Translations under genes and position numbers: made by a program
The notes under the pieces: generated by a model
The model's database searches: none
What the model saw: only the letters and a program-made list of their open reading frames with translations
Told to the model about the DNA's origin: nothing
Source of the DNA: Agromyces sp. Root81
GTDB taxonomy: Bacteria; Actinomycetota; Actinomycetes; Actinomycetales; Microbacteriaceae
Assembly (NCBI RefSeq): GCF_001429165.1
Contig: NZ_LMIR01000002.1
Coordinates: forward strand, 1,291,261 to 1,355,260
Direction of reading: 5' to 3'
DNA length: 64,000 nucleotides
Shown: in pieces, positions 32,276-40,662 of the stretch
Layout: every line of letters starts with the position of its first letter
How positions within the stretch are numbered: position 1 is the stretch's first letter

Positions 32276-33700
32276 ATGACCGTTCCCCCCGGCCCGCCCA
32301 CTGAGGCCTCCAGCTCCGGCACGCCCATTCCCCCTGCCGCTGCGAACAGCGGCGCGATCGGCGCAATGGGGCTCGACCTGCAGGAGGGGCGAGTCATCCC
32401 GCGCCGCCAGGTGATCTCGTGGGCGCTGTGGGACTGGGCGACGCAGCCGTTCAACTCGGTCATCCTCACGTTCGTCTTCACGGCCCTCTACCTCACGAGC
32501 GACACCTTCCTCGACCCCGCGGTCGCCGCGCTCGGCAAAGACGACCCCGCGTACGAACACGCCATCGCCCAGCTGGCAAGCGGGCTCGGCTGGGCGATCA
32601 CCATCGCCGGCATCCTCATCGCCCTCCTCGCCCCCGTCCTCGGTCAGCGAGCGGATGTCGCGGGCCGCCGCAAGGTCTGGCTGGGTGGCGCGACCGCGGC
32701 GCTCGTGCTCTGCATGCTCGCGCTCTTCTTCGTGCAGGGCTCGCCGGCCTACTTCGTGCTCGGCGTGTCGCTCATCGCCGCCGGCACGGTGTTCAGCGAG
32801 ATCGCCGGGGTGAACTACAACGCGATGCTCGTGCAGGTCTCGACCCGGCGCACGGTCGGAAAGGTCTCGGGTCTCGGGTGGGGTCTCGGCTACATCGGCG
32901 GCATCGTCGCACTCGTGCTCGTCGTGGTCGCTACCTCGTTCGACTGGTGGGGCATGCCGACCGACAACGGGCTCGCCTTCCGGGTGATCGCGGTCGGATG
33001 CGCGATCTGGACGCTGATCTTCGCCTGGCCGGTGCTCGTGTACGTGCCGGAGGCACCGCCGGCTCCCGGCCGCGAACGGGTCTCGTTCTGGCGGAGCTAC
33101 GTCGTGCTCTACCAGGACATCGTCGCCTTGTGGCGCAACACCCGGCCGACGTTCTGGTTCCTGCTCGCGAGCGCCGTCTTCCGCGACGGGCTCGCCGGGG
33201 TGTTCGCATTCGGTGCGGTGATCGCGGCCGTCGCCTTCCACTTCAGCTCGAACGACGTCATGATCTTCGGCATCGCCGCGAACCTGCTCGCGGGCGTCTC
33301 GACCATCGTCGCCGGGAGGTTCGATGATCGCTTCGGCCCGCGCGCGGTGATTCTCACCGCGCTCGGGGGCCTGGTCGCTGCCGGCCTCCTGGTCTTCTTC
33401 CTCCACGACTCCGGCAAGCTCGTGTTCTGGGTGTTCGGCCTCGTGCTCACCCTCTTCGTCGGCCCCGCGCAGGCGGCCTCGCGGTCGTTCCTGGCCCGCG
33501 TCACCCCCGCCGGTCGGGAGAGCGAGATCTTCGGCCTCTATGCGACCACCGGGCGCGCCGCGAGCTTCCTCTCGCCGATGCTGTGGTCGGCGTTCATCCT
33601 GGTGTTCGGCGCTACGTACTGGGGCATCCTCGGCATCGTGATCGTCGTCGCCGCGGGGCTTGTGCTCATGCTGTTCGTGAAGGAGCCGGCAAGACAATGA
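32276..33700 (+). CDS. UMF1/Atg22-like MFS transporter
   Basis: A 474-residue MFS protein with about 12 helices. The opening RRQVISWALWDWATQPFNSVILTF matches the UMF1/Atg22-like family, and GQRADVAGRRKVWL is the MFS motif A. GPAQAASRSFLARVTPAGRESEIFGLYATTGR in the last third is the diagnostic family stretch. In fungi such proteins export amino acids from the vacuole; the bacterial substrate is unknown. The ATG at 32276 is preferred over upstream in-frame starts because it begins the family homology. A long hairpin follows. Confidence 0.88.
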   Translation: MTVPPGPPTEASSSGTPIPPAAANSGAIGAMGLDLQEGRVIPRRQVISWALWDWATQPFNSVILTFVFTALYLTSDTFLDPAVAALGKDDPAYEHAIAQLASGLGWAITIAGILIALLAPVLGQRADVAGRRKVWLGGATAALVLCMLALFFVQGSPAYFVLGVSLIAAGTVFSEIAGVNYNAMLVQVSTRRTVGKVSGLGWGLGYIGGIVALVLVVVATSFDWWGMPTDNGLAFRVIAVGCAIWTLIFAWPVLVYVPEAPPAPGRERVSFWRSYVVLYQDIVALWRNTRPTFWFLLASAVFRDGLAGVFAFGAVIAAVAFHFSSNDVMIFGIAANLLAGVSTIVAGRFDDRFGPRAVILTALGGLVAAGLLVFFLHDSGKLVFWVFGLVLTLFVGPAQAASRSFLARVTPAGRESEIFGLYATTGRAASFLSPMLWSAFILVFGATYWGILGIVIVVAAGLVLMLFVKEPARQ

Positions 33701-33721
33701 TGGCGGCCGCGGCCGGGCGCC

Positions 33722-33789
33722 GAGTCGCAGGATGATTCGGCGACACGCGGCACGACACGCCCTGCCAGGGCCGGATCGTCCTGCGACTC
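33722..33789. terminator. Bidirectional terminator-like inverted repeat
   Basis: Perfect 11-bp arms GAGTCGCAGGA / TCCTGCGACTC extend inward with further pairing (one bulge and G-U pairs) to about 20 bp, with a loop of about 28 bases. It lies between the UMF1 gene and the convergent MarR gene and serves both. Confidence 0.7.
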
Positions 33790-33840
33790 AGCGGACGTGT
33801 CGCTTCGAGATCGCGGCTTCTCGTCCGGATGTCCTCGTCG

Positions 33841-34539
33841 TCAGTCGCGAGGCCAGTCGGCGATGAAGCGGGAGAGCAGGCGGGCGAACTCGGCGGTCTC
33901 CTCGGGTGTGAATGCGGCGAGCGCCGTCTCGACGGCGCCGCGGCGCGTGTCGCGGGCGCTCTCGAGCAGCTTGCGGCCGGACGCAGTGAGCACCAGCGCG
34001 CTGCGCCGGGCATCCGAGGGATCCGCCTCGCGGCGGACGTGGCCCGCCTCGACGGCGGCCTGCACGAGCCGGCTCGCGCGCGGCTGATCGACGCCGATCG
34101 CGTCGGCGAGCTCACTGACCGAGGGCGGACGCTCGGCGCCCTCGAGGGCATCGAGCAACCGGAACCGCGCCGCGTGGGCGAGGGCGTGGCGCCCCGGACC
34201 GCCGCCCTGGCCTCGCCCGCGGCCGCGACCTCCCCAACCCTCGGGGCCGCCGCGCCCACGCCGATGATCACCGTGATCGTCGTGGTCATCATGCTCGGGA
34301 TGGTCTCCGGGGACGTGCCCGCCATGGCCGTGCCCGTGCGCACGCGAGTGGCCGCCGCCGTGCCCGTCGTGGCCCTCCTCGCCGAAGTGCTCGGCCCGGC
34401 GTTGCAGCCGCCGCCGCTCCTGGTCGCGCCGCATCGTGACGAGGGCCTGCTCGATGAGCGTGATCGGGTCGTTCGAAGCGTGAGCCGCGGCATCCGACCC
34501 TGAGTGTTCTCCGGGAGGCACTTGACTCGATGCGTTCAT
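33841..34539 (-). CDS. MarR-type regulator with a His-rich insert
   Basis: A 232-residue protein. The N terminus has a helix (about 27-50), then a segment of about 65 residues dense in His, Gly and Asp (GHDGHGGGHSRAHGHGHGGH, then HPEHDDHDDHGDHRR) and Arg/Gly. A MarR winged helix follows (about 120-232: ALAHAARFRLLDALEGAE, SVSELADAIGVDQPRASRLV, DARRSALVLTASGRKLL). The His-rich part suggests metal binding, such as Zn, Ni or Cu. ATG codons at 34539 and 34548 are possible; neither has a ribosome site, and the palindrome at 34537-34562 overlaps the start, so self-repression is likely. Confidence 0.82.
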   Translation of the reverse strand: MNASSQVPPGEHSGSDAAAHASNDPITLIEQALVTMRRDQERRRLQRRAEHFGEEGHDGHGGGHSRAHGHGHGGHVPGDHPEHDDHDDHGDHRRGRGGPEGWGGRGRGRGQGGGPGRHALAHAARFRLLDALEGAERPPSVSELADAIGVDQPRASRLVQAAVEAGHVRREADPSDARRSALVLTASGRKLLESARDTRRGAVETALAAFTPEETAEFARLLSRFIADWPRD

Positions 34540-34562
34540 GTATGTCATTGTACATATACATG
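34537..34562. promoter_or_regulatory. Palindromic operator between the His-rich MarR-type genes
   Basis: Perfect 7-bp arms CATGTAT / ATACATG, 12 bases apart, cover the start of the leftward MarR gene in an unusually AT-rich stretch (34536-34582) containing TATACA and GCATGC. A MarR dimer binding here would block both divergent promoters. Confidence 0.6.
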
Positions 34563-34711
34563 CTACAGTGCATGCAATTGATCGGGTGCCCCACCCGGGT
34601 TCGAGCGAACGCCGACTGAGCGAACGCCGCCCGAGCGCACCCGCCCTCAGCGGGCGAGCCTCCAGCGCCGCCCGCGACACCGACGCGCACCGCGTCACGA
34701 AAGGAACACCC

Positions 34712-35428
34712 ATGACCACCCACGACAACCACACCAACGACGACCGCGACACGACGAGCCCGCGACCCTTCGGCTTCTGGCTCCGGGTCATCGACCGCCG
34801 TCTCGACGAGGCGATGCGCGAACTCTTCGCCGAAGAGGGCATCACCCGCCGCGACTGGCGCCGACTCAACCTCGTCGCCGGCACCGTCACCGACCCCCGC
34901 ATGAGCGAGAAGCTCGCAGCTCGCCCCGAGCGCGTCGAGCCCCTCGTCGAGCGCGGCTGGGTCGAAGGCGAGCCCGGCGCTTGGCGCCTGACCGAGGCCG
35001 GCAAGGCCGCGCGTGCATCACTGCACGAGCGCGTCGCAACGCTCCGCGCCACGGTCGCCGGGGCCGTCAGCCCCGAGGACTTCGCGACGACCCTGGCCTC
35101 GCTCGAGGCGATCGCCCGCGAGCTCGGCTGGGTCGAAGGCGAGCGGATGCCGCGTCGCCACGGCCGCGGCTTCGGCCGCCGTCACGGCGCGGGCTTCGGC
35201 CACCGTCATGACGGCGAGGGCGGCTTCGGCCACCGTCACGGCGGAGGCTTCGCACACGGCGACGGTCACGGCCGCGGCGGCCCGGGCCTCACCGACGTGC
35301 ACGTCCACGTGCACGTGCACGGCGACGCCGGCCAGCACGGCCACCCGCATGACCACGGCGCCCACGGCCGCGGCAGCGACTGCGGCGAGCGCGGCCACCA
35401 CGGCGAGCGCCACCCCGACGCTTCCTGA
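34712..35428 (+). CDS. Winged-helix (MarR-like) protein with a long His/Gly-rich tail
   Basis: A 238-residue protein. Residues 20-135 form a MarR/winged-helix-like domain (FGFWLRVIDRRLDEAMRELF, GITRRDWRRLNLVAG, GWVEGEPGAWRLTEAGKAA). The last 90 residues are His/Gly/Arg-rich with GFGHRH-type repeats (three copies), HVHVHVHGDAG and a closing CGERGHHGERH. AAAGGAA stands 6 bases before the ATG at 34712. It diverges from the other His-rich MarR gene, with the palindrome nearer the latter. Both probably sense metal; this one could be a regulator, or a metal store fused to a DNA-binding fold. Confidence 0.75.
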   Translation: MTTHDNHTNDDRDTTSPRPFGFWLRVIDRRLDEAMRELFAEEGITRRDWRRLNLVAGTVTDPRMSEKLAARPERVEPLVERGWVEGEPGAWRLTEAGKAARASLHERVATLRATVAGAVSPEDFATTLASLEAIARELGWVEGERMPRRHGRGFGRRHGAGFGHRHDGEGGFGHRHGGGFAHGDGHGRGGPGLTDVHVHVHVHGDAGQHGHPHDHGAHGRGSDCGERGHHGERHPDAS

Positions 35429-35433
35429 CCGCA

Positions 35434-35473
35434 CCGAGCAGAGGGGCCCGCACACGCAGATCCCTCTGCTCGG
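35434..35473. terminator. Bidirectional hairpin terminator
   Basis: Perfect 12-bp stem CCGAGCAGAGGG / CCCTCTGCTCGG with a 16-base loop fills the 46-bp gap between two convergent genes, starting 6 bp after the stop of the His-rich protein gene. Confidence 0.85.
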
Positions 35474-35474
35474 C

Positions 35475-36641
35475 TCACCGCTTGTTCGGGCAGTCGAACG
35501 AGCCGGGCTGCTCGCCCTTCACACACCCCTGATCGTCGTGGCGCCCGTTCGGCGTGCCGCCCTCGGGCGCCGCGTCGACGACGCTCGTCGTCACGGCCGT
35601 CCACGATGTGGTGGTGCCTGCTGGGAAGCCGAATCCGTCGTCGCGCGTCTGCACGCGCCGCTCGCCGATCAACTGCCCGGTGGCCGGGTCGATGATCAGG
35701 TCCTGGCGGGCGCCGTCGGCCTCCTCGAGCCGGCCGATCGCGATGCCGACGCGGCCGTCGAGGTTCGCCTGCTCCTCGGTCACCGTGACCCCGGGAATCA
35801 TCGCCGCCGCCTCGTACATCGCCGCGCGCAGGTCGGCGGGCACCGCGCCCGTTCGCAGTGTGTCGGCGATCCACACGAGCGCCTCGCCGTCAGGCGACTG
35901 CCCGGCACCGGCCGTCTCCGTGTAGATCTGGTTGAGCAGTCGATGCGGATCGCGCGGGAGCGAGTCGAGTCGCGCCGGGTCGTGCAGAGCCGGGCTGCCG
36001 TAGAACTCGCCGCGCGGCGCGCGCAGGCGCTCGACGTAGTCCGCGCCCATCCCGGCGGTGACCGCTTCCATGCTCAGGCGCGCCGCCTCCTCCGACTCCG
36101 GTCCGAAGGTCTCGTACACGCTCGACAGGGGCCTGATCCAGACCCACTCGTCGTCGCGGTCGGCCGGGATGTAGAGCTCCTCCTCCACGATCGTGAGGAA
36201 GCTCGCCGACGCCCCGCCCGCGCTGCCGCCGACGGTCGTCCCGTAGACCGCGCTCGAGTCGATGCGCAGGTACTGGCCCGGGCCGACCACGGGGTCGGAG
36301 TTCGCGATCGCGGCGACGGATGCCTCGTGCAGCACCGCCGCCGCCGCGGCATCCGCCCCGCCCCGCCACCCGGCGAACCCGAGCACGTTGGTCGCAACGA
36401 GCGCGACGATGACCCCGCCCGCCGCCACGGTGCCGAGTCCGGCGAAGCCGACGCGGCGACGCCACGGGTGTTCGCGGGGCGGACGGCCGGCCGCGGACCG
36501 ACCGGCGGTCGGCGCCCCTGCGCCGACGACCGACTCGGCCTCGATCCGCTCGATGAGCGCCGCCTTCGCCGCAGCCATCGCCGCATCGCTGGGCGGCTCG
36601 ATCTCGTCATGCGCGTTGCGCAGCAGCGTCAACTCGTCCAT
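35475..36641 (-). CDS. CU044_5270 family membrane protein
   Basis: A 388-residue protein with a cytoplasmic head (about 1-60), one membrane helix (VGFAGLGTVAAGGVIVALVA, about 65-85), and an extracellular domain of about 290 residues. The arrangement (head, helix, then GPGQYLRIDSS ... DPHRLLNQIY ... ALVWIADTLR ... GRVGIAI ... LIIDPATGQLIGER) matches the CU044_5270 family, which sits beside ECF sigma genes in actinobacteria and is thought to act like an anti-sigma or surface partner. It overlaps the sigma gene by 35 bp. Three cysteine-containing residues occur only at the end (GCVKGE..FDCPNK). Confidence 0.8.
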   Translation of the reverse strand: MDELTLLRNAHDEIEPPSDAAMAAAKAALIERIEAESVVGAGAPTAGRSAAGRPPREHPWRRRVGFAGLGTVAAGGVIVALVATNVLGFAGWRGGADAAAAAVLHEASVAAIANSDPVVGPGQYLRIDSSAVYGTTVGGSAGGASASFLTIVEEELYIPADRDDEWVWIRPLSSVYETFGPESEEAARLSMEAVTAGMGADYVERLRAPRGEFYGSPALHDPARLDSLPRDPHRLLNQIYTETAGAGQSPDGEALVWIADTLRTGAVPADLRAAMYEAAAMIPGVTVTEEQANLDGRVGIAIGRLEEADGARQDLIIDPATGQLIGERRVQTRDDGFGFPAGTTTSWTAVTTSVVDAAPEGGTPNGRHDDQGCVKGEQPGSFDCPNKR

Positions 36642-37203
36642 GGTCTCTCTCCAAGTCGCTGGTCGGGTCTGCGCCGACGGCGCCGCGCAGGCGACGTCGG
36701 GCGCGATTGAGTCGTGAGCGCACGGTGCCGACGGGGATGCCGAGCGCCGCGGCGACCCCCTCGTAATCGAGATCGCCCCAGGCGTAGAGCAGCAGGGCGT
36801 CACGGTCTCGTGCGTGCAGCGCCCGCAGTGCCGAGGCGAGTCGCCGCGACATCCGCTCGGCGTCGATCTGCTCGTCTGAACGCTCGAGCGCGTCGGGGGT
36901 GATCTCGGCGGCGAGCGCCGCGACCATGCCCTTCCACGCCTTCGCCTCCAGCCGCGCGCGTTGCTTCATGAGCGTCGTCGCGATGCCGAAGAGCCACGGC
37001 CGCGCGTCGGCGACGCCGACGTCGAACGCCGCCCTCCGCTCGAACGCCACGAGGAAGGTCTCGGCCATGACGTCGTCGGCGGCCTGTTGCCCGAGTCGTC
37101 GCGCGGCGTAGCGATGGATGCTCGTCGCGTGACGGTCGAACAACACTCCGAAGACGGCCGGCTCGTCCGCCGACCGCCTGATCACCTCGTTGTCGTCGCT
37201 CAC
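36607..37203 (-). CDS. ECF-family RNA polymerase sigma factor
   Basis: A 198-residue sigma-70-family factor with region 2 (VLFDRHATSIHRYAARRLG, DVMAETFLVAFERR, WLFGIATTLMKQ) and region 4 (DRDALLLYAWGDLDYEGVAA, PVGTVRSRLNRARRRLRG). The GTG at 37203 is the likely start; the upstream frame is arginine-rich and unlikely to be coding. It overlaps the membrane protein gene that follows, a pairing seen in ECF groups with a membrane partner. The inducing signal is unknown. Confidence 0.9.
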   Translation of the reverse strand: MSDDNEVIRRSADEPAVFGVLFDRHATSIHRYAARRLGQQAADDVMAETFLVAFERRAAFDVGVADARPWLFGIATTLMKQRARLEAKAWKGMVAALAAEITPDALERSDEQIDAERMSRRLASALRALHARDRDALLLYAWGDLDYEGVAAALGIPVGTVRSRLNRARRRLRGAVGADPTSDLERDHGRVDAAAQRA

Positions 37204-37255
37204 ACCTGGTATTGCACCATCGGGGGCATCGAGTTCACGTTTGCCGCCGATGGCG

Positions 37256-37915
37256 TCAGGCGACGAGGTCGTCGACCTCGGCCAGCCGGGCGAGCAGCGC
37301 GTCGTCCGCCCCCGCTGAGCGCAGGCGCGTGACGAGCGCGCGACGCGCGAAGACATACGGCTGGTTCGAGCCGTCGAGCAACGAGCGCGTGTTCGCGGCG
37401 TCGAGCAGCGCGGTCGCCTCGAAGGCGAACTGCGCCGGGTCCTCATCGGGGCCGACCTCGCCCTGCGCGATGGCGAAGCCGAACGAGGCGGCGATGTAGC
37501 CGTTCCACTCGGCGAGGGCTACGGCGAGCGCGTCACGCACCGGCCCCGGCTTCGTGTCGAACTCGGAGGTGACTCCGGCGAAGAAGCATCCGCCGGCGAA
37601 GACGCGGTCTCTCGAGTACGCGATCCAACCGTCGAGCAGGGCGACGATCCGAACGATGCCTCGTGGCTCGACCCGCGCCGGCTCGATGACGCTCGCGACG
37701 AAGCGCAGGCGGGCCGCTTCGACGGCGGCGAGCTGCAGGCGCTCCTTCGTGCCGAAGAGGGTCGCGACGCCGCTCTTGCTGACGTGCGCGGCCTCGGCGA
37801 GGCGCCCGATCGACAGGCCGTCGAGCCCTTCGACGGAGGCGAGGTCGACGGCGTGGTCGAGCACGTGGCGCCGCGACGCGTCGCCCTTCAGTCGTCGCCC
37901 GTCGGTCTCGATCAT
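37256..37915 (-). CDS. TetR-family regulator
   Basis: A 219-residue TetR protein. The N-terminal DNA-binding domain is AVDLASVEGLDGLSIGRLAEAAHVSKSGVA-type sequence, then TLFGTKERLQLAAVE. The C-terminal domain contains FAGGCFFAGVTSEFD and GPVRDAL, close to the TetR_C group with a Gly-Cys-Phe ligand pocket. It diverges from an alpha/beta-hydrolase gene across an 80-bp gap with two direct repeats (37931-37967), which are probable operators. The cysteine in the pocket could make it redox- or electrophile-sensitive; that is inference. Confidence 0.88.
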   Translation of the reverse strand: MIETDGRRLKGDASRRHVLDHAVDLASVEGLDGLSIGRLAEAAHVSKSGVATLFGTKERLQLAAVEAARLRFVASVIEPARVEPRGIVRIVALLDGWIAYSRDRVFAGGCFFAGVTSEFDTKPGPVRDALAVALAEWNGYIAASFGFAIAQGEVGPDEDPAQFAFEATALLDAANTRSLLDGSNQPYVFARRALVTRLRSAGADDALLARLAEVDDLVA

Positions 37916-37930
37916 GTCTTGATTGTACGC

Positions 37931-37967
37931 ACGATCGTTCGTATAGTATGCGTACGACCGTTCGTAT
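37931..37967. promoter_or_regulatory. Repeated TetR operator in a divergent promoter
   Basis: Two 14-bp direct repeats, ACGATCGTTCGTAT (37931-37944) and ACGACCGTTCGTAT (37954-37967), differ at one base and are 23 bp apart, about two helical turns. TATAGTATG lies between them. This fits cooperative binding by the adjacent TetR protein. Confidence 0.65.
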
Positions 37968-37995
37968 TGTCAGGTGACACGTTCAAGGAGTACCG

Positions 37996-38934
37996 ATGTC
38001 AGCAGCATCCGCCATCGCCACCGGGGTACGCGCCGCTGCGCGTCTCTCCCCCGAGGCCGGCGCCGCCCTCGCCCTGCCGCTCTTCATGCGCGTCGGCCGC
38101 CGCACTCCGGTCGCCGCAAGCGATCTGGCGACGCACCGCTCGGCCCGCCGGGGCAGCGTGCGGATTCCGGGCATCGGCGGCACGGGCGTCGACATCGTCA
38201 CCTACGAGTGGGGCGCCGGTGAGCGCACGGTGCTGCTCGCGCACGGGTGGCAATCGCGCGCGAGCGTGTTCGGCCCGCTCATCCGCGAGCTTCGCAGCGA
38301 GGGATTCCGCGTGCTCGCCTTCGATGCGCCCGCCAACGGCGACTCCCCCGGGCGCGGCACCTACCTCGTCGACCACCTCGACGTCATCGCCGAGCTCACC
38401 CGACGCGAGGGGCCGTGGCACGCGCTCGTCGGCCACTCGTTCGGATCGCTCGCCGCGCTCGTGTCGGTGCACGACGGCACCCCGACGACCCGGGTCGTCG
38501 GCATCGCCGGCGCGGCCGATCCCCGGGTCTTCGTCGAGGGGTTCGGCGAAATGCTCGGCCTCGACGGGGGCACCCGCGACGCCCTCGCGGCACGGTTCGC
38601 CGGCCGCGTCTTCACCGGAGAGCCCGACCCGTTCGAGCGCTACTCGGCGGTGCGGCATCCGCTGCCCGGCGGCACGCCGCTGCTGCTCGTGCACGACCGC
38701 GGCGACCGGCGGGTGCCGTTCACCGAGTCCGAGCGACTGCTCGAGGCGAACGGCGACCGGGCTCAGCTGCTCGCGACCGAGGGGCTCGGGCACAACCGCG
38801 TGCTTCGCGCCGACGTCACGCTCGACGCCGTGATGGCATTCCTGGTCGCCCCCGAGGCGACGCTCGTCGAGCCCGAGGCGACACGCCCGGGCCGCACGAC
38901 ACTCGACGAGCACTCCCCGGCGGCCTCCCGTTGA
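37996..38934 (+). CDS. Alpha/beta-hydrolase
   Basis: A 312-residue alpha/beta-hydrolase. The oxyanion-hole sequence is LLAHGWQSRASVFGPL, the nucleophile elbow is VGHSFGSLAALV (Ser in G-H-S-F-G), the acidic residue lies in LLLVHDRGDRRVPF, and the catalytic His in LGHNRVLR near residue 270. AAGGAG lies 5 bases before the ATG. The substrate is unknown; the divergent TetR gene and the shared operator imply control by a ligand. The tail after 285 is probably disordered. Confidence 0.85.
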   Translation: MSAASAIATGVRAAARLSPEAGAALALPLFMRVGRRTPVAASDLATHRSARRGSVRIPGIGGTGVDIVTYEWGAGERTVLLAHGWQSRASVFGPLIRELRSEGFRVLAFDAPANGDSPGRGTYLVDHLDVIAELTRREGPWHALVGHSFGSLAALVSVHDGTPTTRVVGIAGAADPRVFVEGFGEMLGLDGGTRDALAARFAGRVFTGEPDPFERYSAVRHPLPGGTPLLLVHDRGDRRVPFTESERLLEANGDRAQLLATEGLGHNRVLRADVTLDAVMAFLVAPEATLVEPEATRPGRTTLDEHSPAASR

Positions 38935-38954
38935 CGGGTGCCCGCTGAGGCGAG

Positions 38955-39518
38955 TCAGCTCGCGATGAGGGCGAGCAGCACCGCCAGGCGGTCCTCGCCA
39001 TCGCCCGGAACCCGGCGGGAGCGCTGCAGCAGCGTCAGGCCATGGAGGCTCGCCCACAGCACCTCGGCGAGCGTGTCGGGATGCTCGGTGAACGGCTGCA
39101 CCACCGCGCGGATCTCGGAGAACCCCGCGACCAGTTGCGGCAGAGTGCGCGCTTCGGCGAAGGCGAGCCCCGTGCCGCGCACGAACATCGCGTCGTACAT
39201 GGCGGGATGCGCCGCGGCGTAGCCCAGGTAGGCGCGACTGAGCGCCTCGAGCGCCTGCTCGGGGTCGGACGCGCTCGCGCGAGCCTGCGCGAGGGCATCG
39301 GCGATCTCACCGAAGCCCTCGACGGCGACCGCATCGATCACCGCATCCATCGACTCGAAGTGCGAGTAGATGACCGGCTGCGTGTAGTCGATCGCATCGG
39401 CCAGTCGTCGCGAGGTGACGGCCGGCCAGCCCTCGGCCTCGGCGAACTCGCGGGCGGCCGCGAGGATCGCGCCCCGCCGCTGCTCACGTCGCCGCGCCAT
39501 GCGTTCGCTCGTTGCCAC
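38955..39518 (-). CDS. TetR-family regulator
   Basis: A 187-residue TetR protein with the helix-turn-helix FAEAEGWPAVTSRRLADAIDYTQPVIYSHF and a ligand domain of the WHG-like type (AYLGYAAAHPAMYDAMF, EVLWASLHGLTLLQR). It diverges from a DUF4267 gene 69 bp away, with a palindrome and a TATAAA box in between, and converges on the hydrolase gene. It very likely represses the DUF4267 gene. Confidence 0.87.
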   Translation of the reverse strand: MATSERMARRREQRRGAILAAAREFAEAEGWPAVTSRRLADAIDYTQPVIYSHFESMDAVIDAVAVEGFGEIADALAQARASASDPEQALEALSRAYLGYAAAHPAMYDAMFVRGTGLAFAEARTLPQLVAGFSEIRAVVQPFTEHPDTLAEVLWASLHGLTLLQRSRRVPGDGEDRLAVLLALIAS

Positions 39519-39567
39519 GAACCGAGACTATCGCTCGAACGAAAGGGATGCTAGCGTCACTATAAAT

Positions 39568-39580
39568 CTTTCAGCGAAAG
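39568..39580. promoter_or_regulatory. Small palindrome near the DUF4267 start
   Basis: CTTTC-AGC-GAAAG lies 8 bp before the DUF4267 start codon and just after a TATAAA box (39561-39566). A second GAAAGG is at 39541-39546. It is a candidate operator for the divergent TetR gene and overlaps the ribosome site. Confidence 0.45.
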
Positions 39581-39587
39581 GAATCAC

Positions 39588-39980
39588 ATGGACCTCGCAC
39601 AGTTCACCCCGGCGACCTGGATCGGCGCCTCGCTCGCGCTCGTGCTCGCCCTGGGCATCATCTTCGTCGGCGTCTCGTACCTCGTCGCGCCGACCTCCAC
39701 AGGGCGGGGCTTCGGCTTCACCAGCGCGATCACGCCCGAAGTGACCCCGTGGCAGCACATCAAGGGTCCGCGCGACATCGTCTCGGGGCTCGTCGTCATC
39801 GCGATGCTCGTCTTCTTCGGGCCGGCGGCAGCCGCGGTCATCCTGCTCGTCGAAGCGCTCACGCCGATCGGCGACGCGCTCATGATCGTCCGCAATCACG
39901 GCCGGCTGGCGGTCGCGGTCGGCGTCCACGCCTCGACGGCGGCGGTGATGATCGTCGCTGCGGTGCTGCTCTTTCTCTGA
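39588..39980 (+). CDS. DUF4267 membrane protein
   Basis: A 130-residue protein with four predicted helices. The conserved DUF4267 region TSTGRGFGFTSAITPEVTPWQHIKGPRDIVSGLV lies after the first helix, followed by VEALTPIGDALMIVRNHG. Its function is unknown. AAAGGA lies 7 bases before the ATG. It is likely controlled by the divergent TetR gene, in the same plan as the DUF4345/TetR pair at 10 kb. Confidence 0.8.
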   Translation: MDLAQFTPATWIGASLALVLALGIIFVGVSYLVAPTSTGRGFGFTSAITPEVTPWQHIKGPRDIVSGLVVIAMLVFFGPAAAAVILLVEALTPIGDALMIVRNHGRLAVAVGVHASTAAVMIVAAVLLFL

Positions 39981-39995
39981 GAGCCCGACGAGGGG

Positions 39996-40601
39996 TCAGT
40001 CGCCCCGCGAGCCGGCGTCGGTGACACCGACATCCGTGCGGTGGAACTGGTGGAACGAGCGCGAGGCCGTCGGCCCACGCTGGCCCTGGTAGCGGTTCGC
40101 GTACTCGGCGGAGCCGTAGGGCCGCTCGCTCGGCGACGACAGGCGGAAGAAGCACATCTGGCCGATCTTCATGCCCGGCCAGAGCTTGATCGGCAGCGTC
40201 GCGACGTTCGAGAGCTCGAGCGTGACGTGCCCGGTGAAGCCCGGGTCGATGAAGCCCGCGGTCGAGTGCGTCAGCAGACCCAGCCGGCCGAGCGAGCTCT
40301 TGCCCTCGAGTCGGGCGGCGACGTCGTCGGGCAGGGTCACGGCCTCGTAGGTCGAGGCGAGCACGAACTCGCCCGGGTGCAGGATGAACGCCTCATCGGG
40401 CCGCACCTCGATGAGGTGGGTCAGCTCGGGCTGGTCTTCGGCCGGGTCGATGAACGGGTACTTGTGGTTGTCGAAGAGACGGAAGTACCGGTCGAGGCGC
40501 ACGTCGATCGACGAGGGCTGGATCATGCCCGGCTCGTACGGGTCGAGCCCGATGCGGTTCGCGTCGAGTTCGGCCCGGATGTCACGATCTGAGAGCAGCA
40601 C
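39996..40601 (-). CDS. dcd: dCTP deaminase (mycobacterial bifunctional dCTP deaminase/dUTPase type)
   Basis: A 201-residue Dcd. [20 protein letters not shown], then [12 protein letters not shown] with the catalytic Glu129, follow the Dcd pattern. KYQGQRGPT-type sequence ([13 protein letters not shown]) near the C terminus covers the nucleotide. The Lys in GKSSLGR and the overall sequence are closest to the mycobacterial type, which converts dCTP to dUMP directly, so this form is probably bifunctional. The start at 40601 is a GTG giving the usual MLLSDRDI. It keeps dUTP low and supplies dTMP. Confidence 0.9.
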   Translation of the reverse strand: MLLSDRDIRAELDANRIGLDPYEPGMIQPSSIDVRLDRYFRLFDNHKYPFIDPAEDQPELTHLIEVRPDEAFILHPGEFVLASTYEAVTLPDDVAARLEGKSSLGRLGLLTHSTAGFIDPGFTGHVTLELSNVATLPIKLWPGMKIGQMCFFRLSSPSERPYGSAEYANRYQGQRGPTASRSFHQFHRTDVGVTDAGSRGD

Positions 40602-40662
40602 GCTGCCAGCGTAGCAACGCGGTCCGACGCCGGTGGTCGGGCAGCGAAGCATCGCGAGCACC

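Noticed and set aside
34537-34582. A replication origin or DnaA-box cluster because of the AT-rich patch
   Set aside because: No TTATCCACA-like box is present; the patch is fully explained as a divergent promoter with an operator.
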